Shown piece after piece: positions 32,586 through 40,571 of a stretch of DNA of 40,571 nt. The DNA is from Deltaproteobacteria bacterium RBG_16_54_11 (GTDB lineage Bacteria; Desulfobacterota; B13-G15; RBG-16-54-18). How positions within the stretch are numbered: position 1 is the first letter of the stretch; every line of letters starts with the position of its first letter. A program made the translations under genes and the position numbers. The stretch covers positions 821-41,391 of the forward strand of contig MGQS01000109.1 of the NCBI GenBank assembly GCA_001797905.1, given 5' to 3'. Under the pieces are notes generated by a model. It was not told where the DNA came from and did not search any database. It worked only from the letters and a program-made list of their open reading frames with translations.

Positions 32586-33518
32586 ATGCAAGCAACTGAG
32601 CAGCCTGAAATCCTCGAAATGAGGAAGAGGATCTCCTCGAACAAGCTTCGGGACCACATCTTTTGGATCGTCGGATTATTCTCAACCCTCATCGGCTTCG
32701 CCCTCCTTTTTACGCTCATCATCGATCTCTTCATTGATGGTTTCCCGAGGCTGAGCTGGCACTTTTTTACCTCCTACCCATCCCGATTTCCGGAACAGGC
32801 AGGGATTCTTTCCGCCTGGGTTGGAACGATACTGGTGATGATGGTGACTGCAGCCGCAGCCGTTCCTTTAGGGATTGCCGCCGGGATATACTTGGAGGAA
32901 TATGGAAAGAAGAATTGGCTAACCCACCTCATTGAGATCAATATGAATAATCTTGCCGGGGTCCCTTCCATCATCTATGGCCTCTTGGCCCTCTGGTTGT
33001 TCGTCTATTTCTTAAAATTTGGAGAGAGTATTCTGACCGGTGGGTTAACGCTGGGTCTCTTGATCCTCCCCATGGTAGTGATTGCCACACGGGAATCCAT
33101 CCGAGCGATCCCCAATTCTATTCGCGAGGCATCCTATGCCCTGGGTGCTTCGAAATGGCAGACCATCAAGGATCACATCATCCCTTATTCCGTTGGCGGA
33201 ATCCTGACAGGCATGATCATTGGGCTGTCCAGGGCCATTGGAGAGACAGCCCCCATTATTACGGTAGGCGCCCTAACCTTCATCGCCTTTCTTCCTTCAT
33301 CACCTGTCACTTCAGGGTTCCCTTTTCTTTCTTTCAAGTGGCTCCTTGACCCCTTTACCGTCATGCCCATCCAGATGTTCAATTGGATATCCAGGCCACA
33401 GACCGCATTCCACCTGAATGCGGCAGCTGCCGGGATCGTCCTCCTGGTGATGACCCTCGTGATGAACGGATTTGCTATCTATGTCAGATACCGGTTCAGA
33501 AAGAGAATAAAGTGGTAA
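32586..33518 (+). CDS. pstA: Phosphate ABC transporter permease PstA
   Basis: A 310-residue permease with six membrane segments. The EAA loop is ESIRAIPNSIREASYALGASKWQT, and GVPSIIYGLLALWLF and IGLSRAIGETAPII are the typical PstA core. Signals are intact and the length is normal. GGGAGG lies about ten bases upstream of the ATG. It partners PstC; PstB follows with a single base between stop and start. Confidence 0.96.
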   Translation: MQATEQPEILEMRKRISSNKLRDHIFWIVGLFSTLIGFALLFTLIIDLFIDGFPRLSWHFFTSYPSRFPEQAGILSAWVGTILVMMVTAAAAVPLGIAAGIYLEEYGKKNWLTHLIEINMNNLAGVPSIIYGLLALWLFVYFLKFGESILTGGLTLGLLILPMVVIATRESIRAIPNSIREASYALGASKWQTIKDHIIPYSVGGILTGMIIGLSRAIGETAPIITVGALTFIAFLPSSPVTSGFPFLSFKWLLDPFTVMPIQMFNWISRPQTAFHLNAAAAGIVLLVMTLVMNGFAIYVRYRFRKRIKW

Positions 33519-33519
33519 C

Positions 33520-34311
33520 ATGGCAGGATTGGTGCCGGGTATGATCCCTGAAAAACTTAAAGCTGAAGTCAAAGGCCTCAATTTTTATTACAACGATCTT
33601 AAAGCCCTTAAGGACATCCATCTGCCGATAGCCAATAAACTGATTACCGCCTTGATCGGGCCTTCCGGCTGCGGCAAAACAACCTATCTTCGCTGTTTTA
33701 ATCGCATGCACGACCTTTATCCGAACAATCGTTACGAGGGTGAGATCATCTTATACCCTGAGCGAGTTAATATCGTCGACCCGCGGATAGATCCTATCGA
33801 GGTGCGGATGCGGATCAGTATGGTTTTTCAGAAACCCAACCCCTTTCCCAAAACGGTCTTTGAAAATGTTGCCTATGGCCTGAGGGTCAGGGGGGTAAAT
33901 AAAAAATGCCTCTTAGATGAAAAAGTGGAAAAGGCATTGAAACAGGCAGCCCTCTGGGATGAGGTGAAAGACAGGATAGATGACCTCGCTTTCAATCTTT
34001 CCGGGGGGCAGCAGCAACGCCTCTGTATCGCGAGGGCGCTGGCGACCAATCCCGAGATCCTCCTCTTCGATGAACCTACCTCTGCCCTTGATCCTACGGC
34101 TACAGCAAAGATCGAAGAACTGATCCTACAACTCAAAAAAGAAGTGACCATTATTATTGTTACGCACAATATGCAACAAGCAGCACGTGTCTCTGATTAT
34201 ACGGCGTTCATGTATCTGGGAGAGATCATCGAGTTCGATAGAACGGATAAGGTCTTTACTCGACCATCGCAGAAGTTAACCGAGGAATACATAACGGGCC
34301 GCTTCGGCTAA
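33520..34311 (+). CDS. pstB: Phosphate ABC transporter ATPase PstB
   Basis: A 263-residue ABC ATPase. Walker A GPSGCGKTT, Q-loop VFQKPNPFPKTVFENVAYGLR (the PstB-specific KPNPFP), signature LSGGQQQRLCIARALA, Walker B ILLFDEPTSALDP and H-loop VTHNMQQA are all present. The first ATG at 33520 has a weak ribosome site; ATG 33541 is an in-frame alternative giving a 256-residue protein, close to typical PstB. It powers PstSCA. phoU follows after 11 bases. Confidence 0.97.
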   Translation: MAGLVPGMIPEKLKAEVKGLNFYYNDLKALKDIHLPIANKLITALIGPSGCGKTTYLRCFNRMHDLYPNNRYEGEIILYPERVNIVDPRIDPIEVRMRISMVFQKPNPFPKTVFENVAYGLRVRGVNKKCLLDEKVEKALKQAALWDEVKDRIDDLAFNLSGGQQQRLCIARALATNPEILLFDEPTSALDPTATAKIEELILQLKKEVTIIIVTHNMQQAARVSDYTAFMYLGEIIEFDRTDKVFTRPSQKLTEEYITGRFG

Positions 34312-34322
34312 GAGGGAGAGCG

Positions 34323-34997
34323 ATGAAGAGACATCTGGAACGGGAACTCGCAAAGATCAGAAAGAAGATCCTCAGCTTAAGTGCCATGGTAGAGGGGAAT
34401 ATCGAGAAGGCCATACTATCCCTTACGCGGCATGAGATTAAGCTGGCGCAAGAGGTTATCGAGAGCGATCACGAGATCGATCATTTTGAGGTGGAGATAG
34501 AGGAGGATTGTCTCAAGATCCTTGCCCTCTATCAGCCGGCGGCCATCGATTTGCGATATGTGGTGGGGATCTTGAAGATGAATAACGATTTGGAGCGCAT
34601 GGGTGATTTGGCCGTCAACATCGCCGAGCGCTCGGCCTATCTGGCTGACAAGAAGGGGACAAAGCTCTTTCTTGATTTTACGCAGATGGGGGAAAAGACC
34701 ATCGCCATGGTAAAAAAGGCCTTAGACTCTCTCATCAAGATGGATGCCACTATGGCCAGGGAGGTCTGCGCCGCCGACGACGAAGTGGATGAGATGAACA
34801 GAAAGATACTCCTCCTCATTCAGGATTACATCGAAAAAAACCCCCACGAGGTAAAGATTCTCATTCATCTCCTCCTCGTCTCACGCCATTTGGAGCGTAT
34901 TGCCGATCAAGCCACCAATATTGCCGAGGACGTGATCTACATGATTGAGGGTGTCATCATACGCCATCGCGCAGAGGACTATACCCGCCACGATTAA
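34323..34997 (+). CDS. phoU: Phosphate signalling protein PhoU
   Basis: A 224-residue protein made of two PhoU helical repeats. The conserved motif E-x-D-x2-ID recurs as EVIESDHEIDHFE and VCAADDEVDEMN, metal-binding in the family, and DLRYVVGILKMNNDLERMGD and LLVSRHLERIADQATNIAED fill the second helices. PhoU restrains PhoR and the Pst transporter when phosphate is plentiful. GGGAG is about six bases upstream. Last gene of the operon. Confidence 0.96.
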   Translation: MKRHLERELAKIRKKILSLSAMVEGNIEKAILSLTRHEIKLAQEVIESDHEIDHFEVEIEEDCLKILALYQPAAIDLRYVVGILKMNNDLERMGDLAVNIAERSAYLADKKGTKLFLDFTQMGEKTIAMVKKALDSLIKMDATMAREVCAADDEVDEMNRKILLLIQDYIEKNPHEVKILIHLLLVSRHLERIADQATNIAEDVIYMIEGVIIRHRAEDYTRHD

Positions 34998-35046
34998 TAT
35001 CACAATAATAGTTGATTTTTCGCTCAAAAACGAATAGTATTGCCTG

Positions 35047-35110
35047 ATCGCCGGTTATGGCGATAAGATATACTATTTTTATTATTTTTGTCCGTTAAAA
35101 AGGACAAAAA
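35047..35110 (+). terminator. Two hairpins between phoU and the aminotransferase gene
   Basis: ATCGCC-GGTTAT-GGCGAT (35047-35064) is a 6-base stem, but its T-rich tract starts about 12 bases later. TTTTTGTCC (35085-35093) pairs perfectly with GGACAAAAA (35102-35110) across an 8-base loop. The first is a weak terminator candidate for the pst operon. The second ends 12 bases before the ATG at 35123 and could hold the ribosome site region of that gene. Confidence 0.45.
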
Positions 35111-35122
35111 GGTCAGGGAGTT

Positions 35123-36265
35123 ATGAAGGTCCAGTTTCTCGATTTAAAGGCCCAATATAGCAAAATCAAAAAGGATATCGACCAGGCCGTTGCAGAGGTC
35201 ATCTCGGAACAGCATTTTATCCTGGGACCCAAGGTGGAGGCCTTGGAAGAGACCATAGCTGCCTATTCCTCTGCCCGTTATGGCATAGGGGTAGCCTCAG
35301 GCAGCGATGCCTTGGCCTTGTCCCTGCTGGCGTTGGGTATAGGATCCGGCGACGAGGTGATTACCACCCCCTTTACCTTTTTCGCCACGGCCGGCTCTGT
35401 TTCTAAGGTAGGGGCGAAGCCCGTGTTCGTCGACATCGATCCCAAGACGTACAATCTGGATCCCGGCCAAATAGAGGAGCGCATAACATCAGCGACCAAG
35501 GCCGTCATGCCTGTACACCTCTTCGGTCAATGTGCGGATATGGAGCCCATTAATGACCTGGCGCGAAGGCATAACCTCTGGATTATTGAGGATGCCGCCC
35601 AGGCCATTGGCTCCGACTACAAAAAGGATTCTGCCCCTTCCCAAAGGGCGGGGAGCATCGGGGATGTGGGGTGTTTCTCCTTCTACCCCTCCAAAAATTT
35701 GGGGGGATTTGGTGATGGGGGGATGGTGACCACCAATGACGATGAGTTGGCGCAGCGCCTCAAACTCCTCAGGGTACATGGCGCTTCGTCCAAATATTAC
35801 TATCAATCCATCGGGGTCAACAGCAGGTTGGATGCCCTGCAAGCCGCCGTCCTCCTGGCGAAATTTCGCTATCTGGAGGAGTGGACGGACAAGAGGCGGG
35901 AAAACGCCGCTTATTACAATCAGCTCTTCGAAGAGTCGGCTCACCAAACCCTCGGCATAGAGCTCCCCTCTGTCCAATACAACAACCGACATATCTATAA
36001 TCAGTATGTCATTAGGGTTCCCCAGAGGGATGAAATCAGGGAGTTCCTCACCCATGAAGGGATCGGCACCGATGTCTATTATCCCCTTCCCCTGCACCTG
36101 CAGGGATGCTACCGGGACCTCGGCTATAAAGAAGGTGATTTTCCCCATGCGGAGAAGGCTGCACAGGATACCCTGGCCCTTCCCATCTATCCCGAGCTCA
36201 CCGGGGAACAACAGGAATATGTGGTCTCCAAGGTAGCGGAGTTTTTCCGCACGTTCATCGTATGA
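35123..36265 (+). CDS. DegT/DnrJ/EryC1/StrS-family aminotransferase (WbpE-like)
   Basis: A 380-residue PLP aminotransferase. MKVQFLDLKAQYSKIK, GVASGSDALALSLLALGIG, IEDAAQAIGSDY and the Schiff-base lysine in SFYPSKNLGGFGDGGM are the classic family set, closest to the nucleotide-amino-sugar (WbpE/FdtB/VioA-type) members. It is coupled to lnt by an ATGA overlap although their roles differ, so cotranscription here may be historical. It lies away from the main polysaccharide locus and so may serve a different glycan or cell-envelope sugar. Third family member in this window. Confidence 0.93.
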   Translation: MKVQFLDLKAQYSKIKKDIDQAVAEVISEQHFILGPKVEALEETIAAYSSARYGIGVASGSDALALSLLALGIGSGDEVITTPFTFFATAGSVSKVGAKPVFVDIDPKTYNLDPGQIEERITSATKAVMPVHLFGQCADMEPINDLARRHNLWIIEDAAQAIGSDYKKDSAPSQRAGSIGDVGCFSFYPSKNLGGFGDGGMVTTNDDELAQRLKLLRVHGASSKYYYQSIGVNSRLDALQAAVLLAKFRYLEEWTDKRRENAAYYNQLFEESAHQTLGIELPSVQYNNRHIYNQYVIRVPQRDEIREFLTHEGIGTDVYYPLPLHLQGCYRDLGYKEGDFPHAEKAAQDTLALPIYPELTGEQQEYVVSKVAEFFRTFIV

Positions 36266-37800
36266 TTGCCTCACAGGTAAAAAGGCTGGATTACTTTTGG
36301 GCCGCCCTTTCGGGGGCCCTTTTGGTTTTGAGCTTTCCCGTCGTTGCTCTCTGGCCCCTCGCCTGGTTCTTTTTGGTGCCTCTCTTATTGTGCACCCGAG
36401 GTAAACATGGCAAGGACGCCTTTCTTTTGGGAGCCTTTGCCGGCGTGATTGCCTATCTCGGGCTCATCTACTGGGTAGTCGTGGCTGTCCATAGGTACGG
36501 CAATATACCTCTTCCTCTCGCCATCCCTGTCCTTCTCCTGTTGGTCATCTACCTCAGCCTTTATTGGGGTATCTTTGCCTTTTTCGCCTCCTTCTCGAAA
36601 GAAAAAGGGGAGTGGATAGTGCTCTTGGCCTTTCCCGCCCTCTGGGTGGGGTTAGAGTACCTGCGTTCCTTTTTGCTCAGTGGCTTTCCGTGGGCCTTGG
36701 TCGGCTATTCTCAGTACATGAATACCGCTTTCGTACAAATAGCTGATATAACCGGAGTCTATGGGGTCTCTTTTCTGTTGATCTTGATCAATACCCTTCT
36801 TTTTCTTTGGCTTGTCCGTTGGAAAGAGAAGAAGAAGGTGCCTATTCAAGGCGCCATTTTCACCGTGGTCTTGATTGCCCTGACCTTTGCCTATGGCTAT
36901 TGGAAGATTAATCGCCCCGTGAAGGCTGAAACGGGGTTGATGGTTGGGGTCGCACAGGGGAATATCGCGCAGGATGTCAAGTGGGATAGCGCATTTCAAA
37001 AGAAGACAGTGGCGATCTACCGTGCATTATCGCTTCAACTTAAAGAGCAATCGCCGGGGCTCATCGTCTGGCCTGAGACAGCTGTGCCCTCCTATTTCCC
37101 CTCAGGTACAGAGTTGGATGACAGGGTAATGGGTGTCCCTCAGGAAACGGGAACGTACCTCCTCTTCGGAAGTCTTTCTGCGAAAAAAAAGAAAAAGGAG
37201 ATAACGGTCTACAATAGCGCCTATCTTCTCTCTCCTCAGCGACGTATCATCGGACGATACGATAAGATGCACCTGGTCCCCTTTGGCGAATATGTCCCCC
37301 TGTCTTCTCGTTTCCCCATCTTCAATACCCTGGCCGGCATTGGGAACATCGATCCAGGCGAAGAAACAGTACTGTTCCGCCTCCCCCGCGGCAAGTTCGG
37401 TGTCTTGATCTGTTTCGAGGTGATCTTCCCTGAACTGTGCCGGGAGTTTGTCCGTAATGGGGCCGACTTCATGGTGACTATCACCAATGATGCCTGGTTC
37501 GGCAAGACATCCGCGCCCTATCAACACCTTTCCCAGGCGACCTTCAGGGCCATAGAAAACCGCCTGTGGCTGGTCAGGGCTGCCAATACCGGGATAAGCG
37601 CATTCGTTGATCCCTGGGGAAGGATCCAAAAGTCCAGCACTCTCTTTACGCCGGCAATCTTGACGGAGGAGATAAAATTCAAGGCTAACACAATGACCTT
37701 CTATACGAGGTATGGTGACCTCTTTGCTATTGCCTGCTCTCTGCTGGGGATGGGCCTGATAGGCTATATCGTGCTCAAAAAGCAAGTAATCTGGTTTTGA
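36262..37800 (+). CDS. lnt: Apolipoprotein N-acyltransferase Lnt
   Basis: A 512-residue inner-membrane enzyme that N-acylates the diacylglyceryl-cysteine of lipoproteins, the last step of lipoprotein maturation. About seven membrane segments precede and follow a nitrilase-like periplasmic domain. The catalytic triad is E272 (WPETAVPSY), K335 (DKMHLVPFGEY) and C384 (LICFEVIFPEL), against E267, K335 and C387 in E. coli. The ending lies just past the final membrane segment. Its presence supports a Gram-negative envelope. A 187-base gap follows. Confidence 0.96.
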   Translation: MIASQVKRLDYFWAALSGALLVLSFPVVALWPLAWFFLVPLLLCTRGKHGKDAFLLGAFAGVIAYLGLIYWVVVAVHRYGNIPLPLAIPVLLLLVIYLSLYWGIFAFFASFSKEKGEWIVLLAFPALWVGLEYLRSFLLSGFPWALVGYSQYMNTAFVQIADITGVYGVSFLLILINTLLFLWLVRWKEKKKVPIQGAIFTVVLIALTFAYGYWKINRPVKAETGLMVGVAQGNIAQDVKWDSAFQKKTVAIYRALSLQLKEQSPGLIVWPETAVPSYFPSGTELDDRVMGVPQETGTYLLFGSLSAKKKKKEITVYNSAYLLSPQRRIIGRYDKMHLVPFGEYVPLSSRFPIFNTLAGIGNIDPGEETVLFRLPRGKFGVLICFEVIFPELCREFVRNGADFMVTITNDAWFGKTSAPYQHLSQATFRAIENRLWLVRAANTGISAFVDPWGRIQKSSTLFTPAILTEEIKFKANTMTFYTRYGDLFAIACSLLGMGLIGYIVLKKQVIWF

Positions 37801-37920
37801 CGACGGATAGAACCTATTGGGGTCAAACAGGATAGTATCGGCCCACAAGACAAAGACGGGCCCGCGACCATCAAAGCCAGATCTTCCCTCATTGGAGATG
37901 TTTGGATACTTTTTTTAAGG

Positions 37921-37943
37921 TTGACAAATAAGATTTAATATAT
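37921..37943 (+). promoter_or_regulatory. rplM: Sigma-70 promoter for rplM-rpsI
   Basis: TTGACA (37921-37926) is a perfect -35. TTAAAT at 37943 minus one to six, spacer 16-17, gives a 4 of 6 -10 in a run of A/T, so the exact -10 is uncertain. It lies about 45 bases before the rplM ATG in an otherwise featureless 187-base gap after lnt. Confidence 0.6.
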
Positions 37944-37987
37944 TAAATATTATCTTTTACTGTCCAGAAAGAAGGTAAGGAATACGG

Positions 37988-38419
37988 ATGATGAAGACCG
38001 CGCATATGAGGAAAAAGGACGTCGAAAAAACATGGTATCTGATCGATGCCAATGGCAAGGTCTTGGGAAGATTGGCCAGTGAGATTGCAAAGATCTTGAG
38101 AGGCAAAAACAAGGCTATCTTTAGTCCCCACGTGGATACAGGGGACTTCGTGATCGTGGTAAATGCGGAGAAGGTTAGGCTGACAGGCGACAAGCTCCAG
38201 GACAAAGTATATTATCATCACTCCGGTTACCCGGGCGGGCTGAAGGCCATCGTCGCCGAAAAACTGTTATCCAAAAAGCCGGAAGAGTTGCTCAGACGGG
38301 CAGTAAAAGGAATGCTGCCGAAGAACAAGTTGGGAAGCAAGGTCTTCAAAAAATTGAAGGTCTATGCCGGTCCGAAGCATCCACATGAGGCGCAGCAGCC
38401 GGAACAACTCCAGCTTTAA
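37988..38419 (+). CDS. rplM: 50S ribosomal protein L13
   Basis: A 143-residue L13. KTWYLIDANGKVLGRLASEIAKILRGKNK opens the family core, then DFVIVVNAEKVRLTGDK, YYHHSGYPGGLK and GMLPKNKLG, with YAGPKHPHEAQQP at the end. AAGGA is seven bases from the first of two adjacent ATGs (37988); the second at 37991 is an equal alternative. rpsI follows in the same operon. Confidence 0.98.
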   Translation: MMKTAHMRKKDVEKTWYLIDANGKVLGRLASEIAKILRGKNKAIFSPHVDTGDFVIVVNAEKVRLTGDKLQDKVYYHHSGYPGGLKAIVAEKLLSKKPEELLRRAVKGMLPKNKLGSKVFKKLKVYAGPKHPHEAQQPEQLQL

Positions 38420-38445
38420 ATAAGCGGTCTTGAGGAGACTATATC

Positions 38446-38838
38446 ATGGTTGAAGAGAAGTACTATGCTACGGGTAAGAGGAAGACGACAGTGGCGCGGG
38501 TTTGGCTGAAACCTGGGGCGGGGACAATTGAGGTCAATAAAAGGGCCTTTAATGACTATTTCCCCAGGGAGACGCTGAGGATGACTATCCAGCGGCCCTT
38601 TGAATTGACCAATACCATGGGACAGTTCGATGTCTATGTCAATGTCAATGGGGGGGGGATGTCGGGACAGGCAGGAGCTATTAAACATGGTATCTCCAAG
38701 GCCCTGTTGACCTATAATGAGAAATATAGGGAGGTGTTGAAAAAGGCCGGCTTTATTACCCGTGATCCGAGAGTAAAGGAAAGAAAGAAATACGGACAGC
38801 GCGGAGCCAGAGCTCGATTTCAATACTCGAAGCGATAG
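38446..38838 (+). CDS. rpsI: 30S ribosomal protein S9
   Basis: A 130-residue S9. It starts YYATGKRKTTVARVWL and has the family blocks INKRAF-like VNKRAFNDYF, GGGMSGQAGAIKHGISKAL and RDPRVKERKKYGQRGARARFQYSKR, whose C-terminal Lys-Arg tail reaches the P-site tRNA. GAGGAGA is about nine bases upstream. It ends just before a strong terminator. Confidence 0.98.
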   Translation: MVEEKYYATGKRKTTVARVWLKPGAGTIEVNKRAFNDYFPRETLRMTIQRPFELTNTMGQFDVYVNVNGGGMSGQAGAIKHGISKALLTYNEKYREVLKKAGFITRDPRVKERKKYGQRGARARFQYSKR

Positions 38839-38850
38839 GTTAGCCAACCA

Positions 38851-38881
38851 GGGGAGGTTAACCTCCCCTTTTTTATTTTTT
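38851..38881 (+). terminator. Rho-independent terminator after rpsI
   Basis: GGGGAGGTTAACCTCCCC (38851-38868) is a perfect 18-base palindrome forming an 8-base GC-rich stem with a two-base loop, followed directly by T6-A-T6. It starts 13 bases after the rpsI stop. A textbook terminator that separates argC from the ribosomal protein unit unless readthrough occurs. Confidence 0.93.
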
Positions 38882-38894
38882 ATAACCGGGGGGA

Positions 38895-39932
38895 ATGGTG
38901 AAGATAGGAATCATCGGTGCCAGTGGTTATACAGGGCAGGAACTGGTGCGGGTCTTGGCGCGGCATCCGAAGGTCGAGATCACCTCGGTGACCTCCGAGC
39001 GATTCGCGGGTGCGGCCATAGCCGACATATTTCCTTCCTTGAAAGGCCTTATCGATCTTCGCCTCAGCGAGCTGTCGGTCCAGCGGATCGCCGGAGAATC
39101 GGACTTTATCTTTGCGGCGTTGCCCCATGGGACGTCGATGGGTGTCGTAAAGGAATGTATCAAAGCGGGGAAGAAGGTTGTAGACCTCAGCGCTGATTTC
39201 AGGCTGAAGGATCCGGATCTCTATGAACGATGGTACGGAAAACACTCCTGCCCTGATCTCCTGCAGGAGGCGATATATGGACTCCCCGAACTATATCGAG
39301 ATGAGATAAAAGGGGGGCAGTTGGTGGCCAATCCCGGGTGCTATCCGACCGGGGCCATCCTTGCCCTAGCCCCCCTGTTGGAACAAGGGATGATATCTCC
39401 TGTGGGTATTATAATCGATGCCAAGTCAGGGGTCAGTGGCGCTGGGAGGAATCCCTCTATGACAAATCTCTTTGGTGAGGTGGCAGAGGGGTTGAAGGCC
39501 TATGGCGTTGCCAAACACCGCCATGCCCCGGAGATGGAGCAGGAACTCAGTTCGCGTGCAGGCAAACAGATCCATATCCTCTTTGTCCCCCACCTGATCC
39601 CCATTAATAGGGGTCTGTTGTCCACCATCTATGCCCGCACGAACGGAGAGCTTTCGACTGAGCAGGCATACGGTGTGTTGCGGCGGCGCTATGGCAAGGA
39701 GCCTTTCGTACGCCTCTGTTCACCAGGGGCATTTCCTGCCACCATGGAGGTACGGGGGTCCAATTATTGTGATCTGGGGGTCATGGTGGATGAACGCTCA
39801 GGGCAACTGATCGTCATCTCCGCCATCGACAACCTGGTAAAGGGCGCCTCCGGGCAGGCCGTCCAAAACATGAATATTATGTGCGGCTTCCCGGAGACCA
39901 TGGGCTTGGAGCAGATCCCTCTCGCCCCGTGA
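38895..39932 (+). CDS. argC: N-acetyl-gamma-glutamyl-phosphate reductase
   Basis: A 345-residue NADPH-dependent reductase of arginine synthesis. IGIIGASGYTGQELVRVL is the nucleotide-binding glycine-rich start, and NPGCYPTGAI holds the catalytic C149. SGVSGAGRNP and KHRHAPEMEQEL are the substrate-binding motifs (SGxSGxGR, H-x-H-xPE). The rplM-rpsI-argC order is typical of Desulfobacterota such as Geobacter. The ATG at 38895 is followed by a GTG at 38898 that would be better spaced from the G-rich ribosome site. It is convergent with the LysM gene, 8 bases apart. Confidence 0.97.
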   Translation: MVKIGIIGASGYTGQELVRVLARHPKVEITSVTSERFAGAAIADIFPSLKGLIDLRLSELSVQRIAGESDFIFAALPHGTSMGVVKECIKAGKKVVDLSADFRLKDPDLYERWYGKHSCPDLLQEAIYGLPELYRDEIKGGQLVANPGCYPTGAILALAPLLEQGMISPVGIIIDAKSGVSGAGRNPSMTNLFGEVAEGLKAYGVAKHRHAPEMEQELSSRAGKQIHILFVPHLIPINRGLLSTIYARTNGELSTEQAYGVLRRRYGKEPFVRLCSPGAFPATMEVRGSNYCDLGVMVDERSGQLIVISAIDNLVKGASGQAVQNMNIMCGFPETMGLEQIPLAP

Positions 39933-39940
39933 GGGTTTCC

Positions 39941-40571
39941 TCAGTCTTCTTTCACCTCAGCGGTTGCAGGGAGGAGCGGTTTTATCTTGATGAGAGTCCC
40001 CACGGGCGGGGCGTCTAATTCATCCATCCCATTAAATCGTTTGATGTCATCGGCATATTTGGTCGACTGGTAAAACCTGGCGGAGATTGCTTGAAAAGTA
40101 TCTCCGCTCTTTACCATGTACACCTTCAGCCTATGGAGCGGTATCAGCGCTGCTTGCTGAGAGGAAAGGAGACGGAAGCTGAAGATTACTGCATTAAACA
40201 TTCTTTCCCCCCTGGCAAATTCTTGCAGGTTGGCAATATTGGCCACGATAAATCCCGTCCGCTCCCTGGTTACATAAGCGATACGTAGCCCCAGCACCCC
40301 CCCACTCTGCGATTTGGCCCTGTAATCGACACGATAGGCCCTTTCCCCAGCGATGGTGATCCACGAAGCGCCGTATGGTTGCAAACCTGAATCTTTTTCC
40401 ACCGCGGCGGCTAAATCGCGAGGGGTTAGTTTCTCTTTCAACTCCAAGGGTATGACCTGGGAGAGGTACTGCTGGGAAGGATCCTGCGCCACGACTGAAC
40501 CCCCTGCATCCCCCCTCTGTACCTTCCATCCCGCCGGCATCTGTATCTGATATCGGAAATGTCTGTTTTTA
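39941..40571 (-). CDS. LysM-domain protein (partial, 5' end outside window)
   Basis: A reading frame of at least 209 residues that remains open to the window edge; an internal ATG at 40540 exists but sequence upstream of it (HFRYQIQMPAGW) reads as continuous protein. The C-terminal part is a LysM domain: YMVKSGDTFQAISARFY, followed by IKRFNGMDELDAPPVGTLIKI. The N-terminal part, with PAGWKVQRGD, SQVIPLELKEKLTPRDLA and GLRIAYVTRERTGFIVANI, resembles secreted proteins that parse a periplasmic parameter. It could bind peptidoglycan and be exported, but no signal can be seen. Confidence 0.78.
   Translation of the reverse strand, partial: KNRHFRYQIQMPAGWKVQRGDAGGSVVAQDPSQQYLSQVIPLELKEKLTPRDLAAAVEKDSGLQPYGASWITIAGERAYRVDYRAKSQSGGVLGLRIAYVTRERTGFIVANIANLQEFARGERMFNAVIFSFRLLSSQQAALIPLHRLKVYMVKSGDTFQAISARFYQSTKYADDIKRFNGMDELDAPPVGTLIKIKPLLPATAEVKED

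Noticed and set aside
35489..36274. Open frame of 261 codons on the minus strand
   Set aside because: It is antisense to an intact DegT-family aminotransferase and shows no family features.
37102..37848. Open frame of 248 codons on the minus strand
   Set aside because: Shadow of lnt, whose catalytic triad is intact.
1..40571. CRISPR array, insertion sequence or integrase
   Set aside because: No regularly spaced direct repeats of CRISPR length and no transposase or recombinase motif were seen.

Overview
This window reads as part of a Gram-negative bacterial chromosome. The evidence is an apolipoprotein N-acyltransferase (lnt), a Wza-like export protein, a Wzx flippase, ADP-heptose-type family 9 glycosyltransferases and a lipid-linked glycan pathway. 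The order rplM-rpsI-argC, the phoB-phoR-pstSCAB-phoU block, and an exopolysaccharide locus with a VanZ protein, an ExeA-like ATPase and a sigma-54 promoter fit a Desulfobacterota or Nitrospirota-type genome of roughly 50% GC. That placement is inference from gene content only. No mobile element, CRISPR array, tRNA or rRNA was seen.

Layout. (1) 1-3247, minus strand: a compact operon for glycan initiation and sugar modification, in transcription order WbqC-like protein, PIG-L/LmbE deacetylase, DegT-family aminotransferase, and a WecA/MraY-type sugar-1-phosphate transferase cut by the window edge. (2) 3271-24077, plus strand: a long Wzx/Wzy-type polysaccharide locus. After a VanZ protein and a 380-base control region with a textbook sigma-54 promoter come an ExeA-like ATPase fused to an HD-GYP domain, an export protein with a five-unit heptapeptide repeat, a Wzz/BY-kinase, an O-antigen ligase/polymerase, a flippase, and then a cassette of glycosyltransferases, methyltransferases, an acyltransferase, a small-molecule kinase-like protein and an aminotransferase. 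Roughly 10.2-16.2 kb of it is clearly more AT-rich than its flanks and contains a glycosyltransferase-2/radical SAM fusion. (3) 24150-25509: a CinA lacking its N-terminal domain and a convergent YciO/Sua5-family gene. (4) 25510-34997: a phosphate-starvation region. It has a 3'-truncated PHP-GT4 glycosyltransferase behind a Pho-box-like array, then phoB, phoR, two Pho-box-like arrays, pstS, pstC, pstA, pstB and phoU. (5) 35123-40571: a third DegT-family aminotransferase with lnt, then rplM-rpsI with a strong terminator, argC, and a convergent LysM-domain gene cut by the window edge.

How it works together. The minus-strand operon would make and start a lipid-linked glycan. The plus-strand genes would extend, decorate, flip, polymerise and export it, under nitrogen- or envelope-type sigma-54 control with a possible c-di-GMP link through the HD-GYP domain. 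The Pst/Pho block senses and imports phosphate. The broken PHP-GT4 gene next to it carries the same 11-base-periodic motif as pstS, which suggests a former or reduced phosphate-starvation glycolipid function. The most unusual items are the GT2-radical SAM fusion, the ATPase-HD-GYP fusion and the shared Pho-box arrays.
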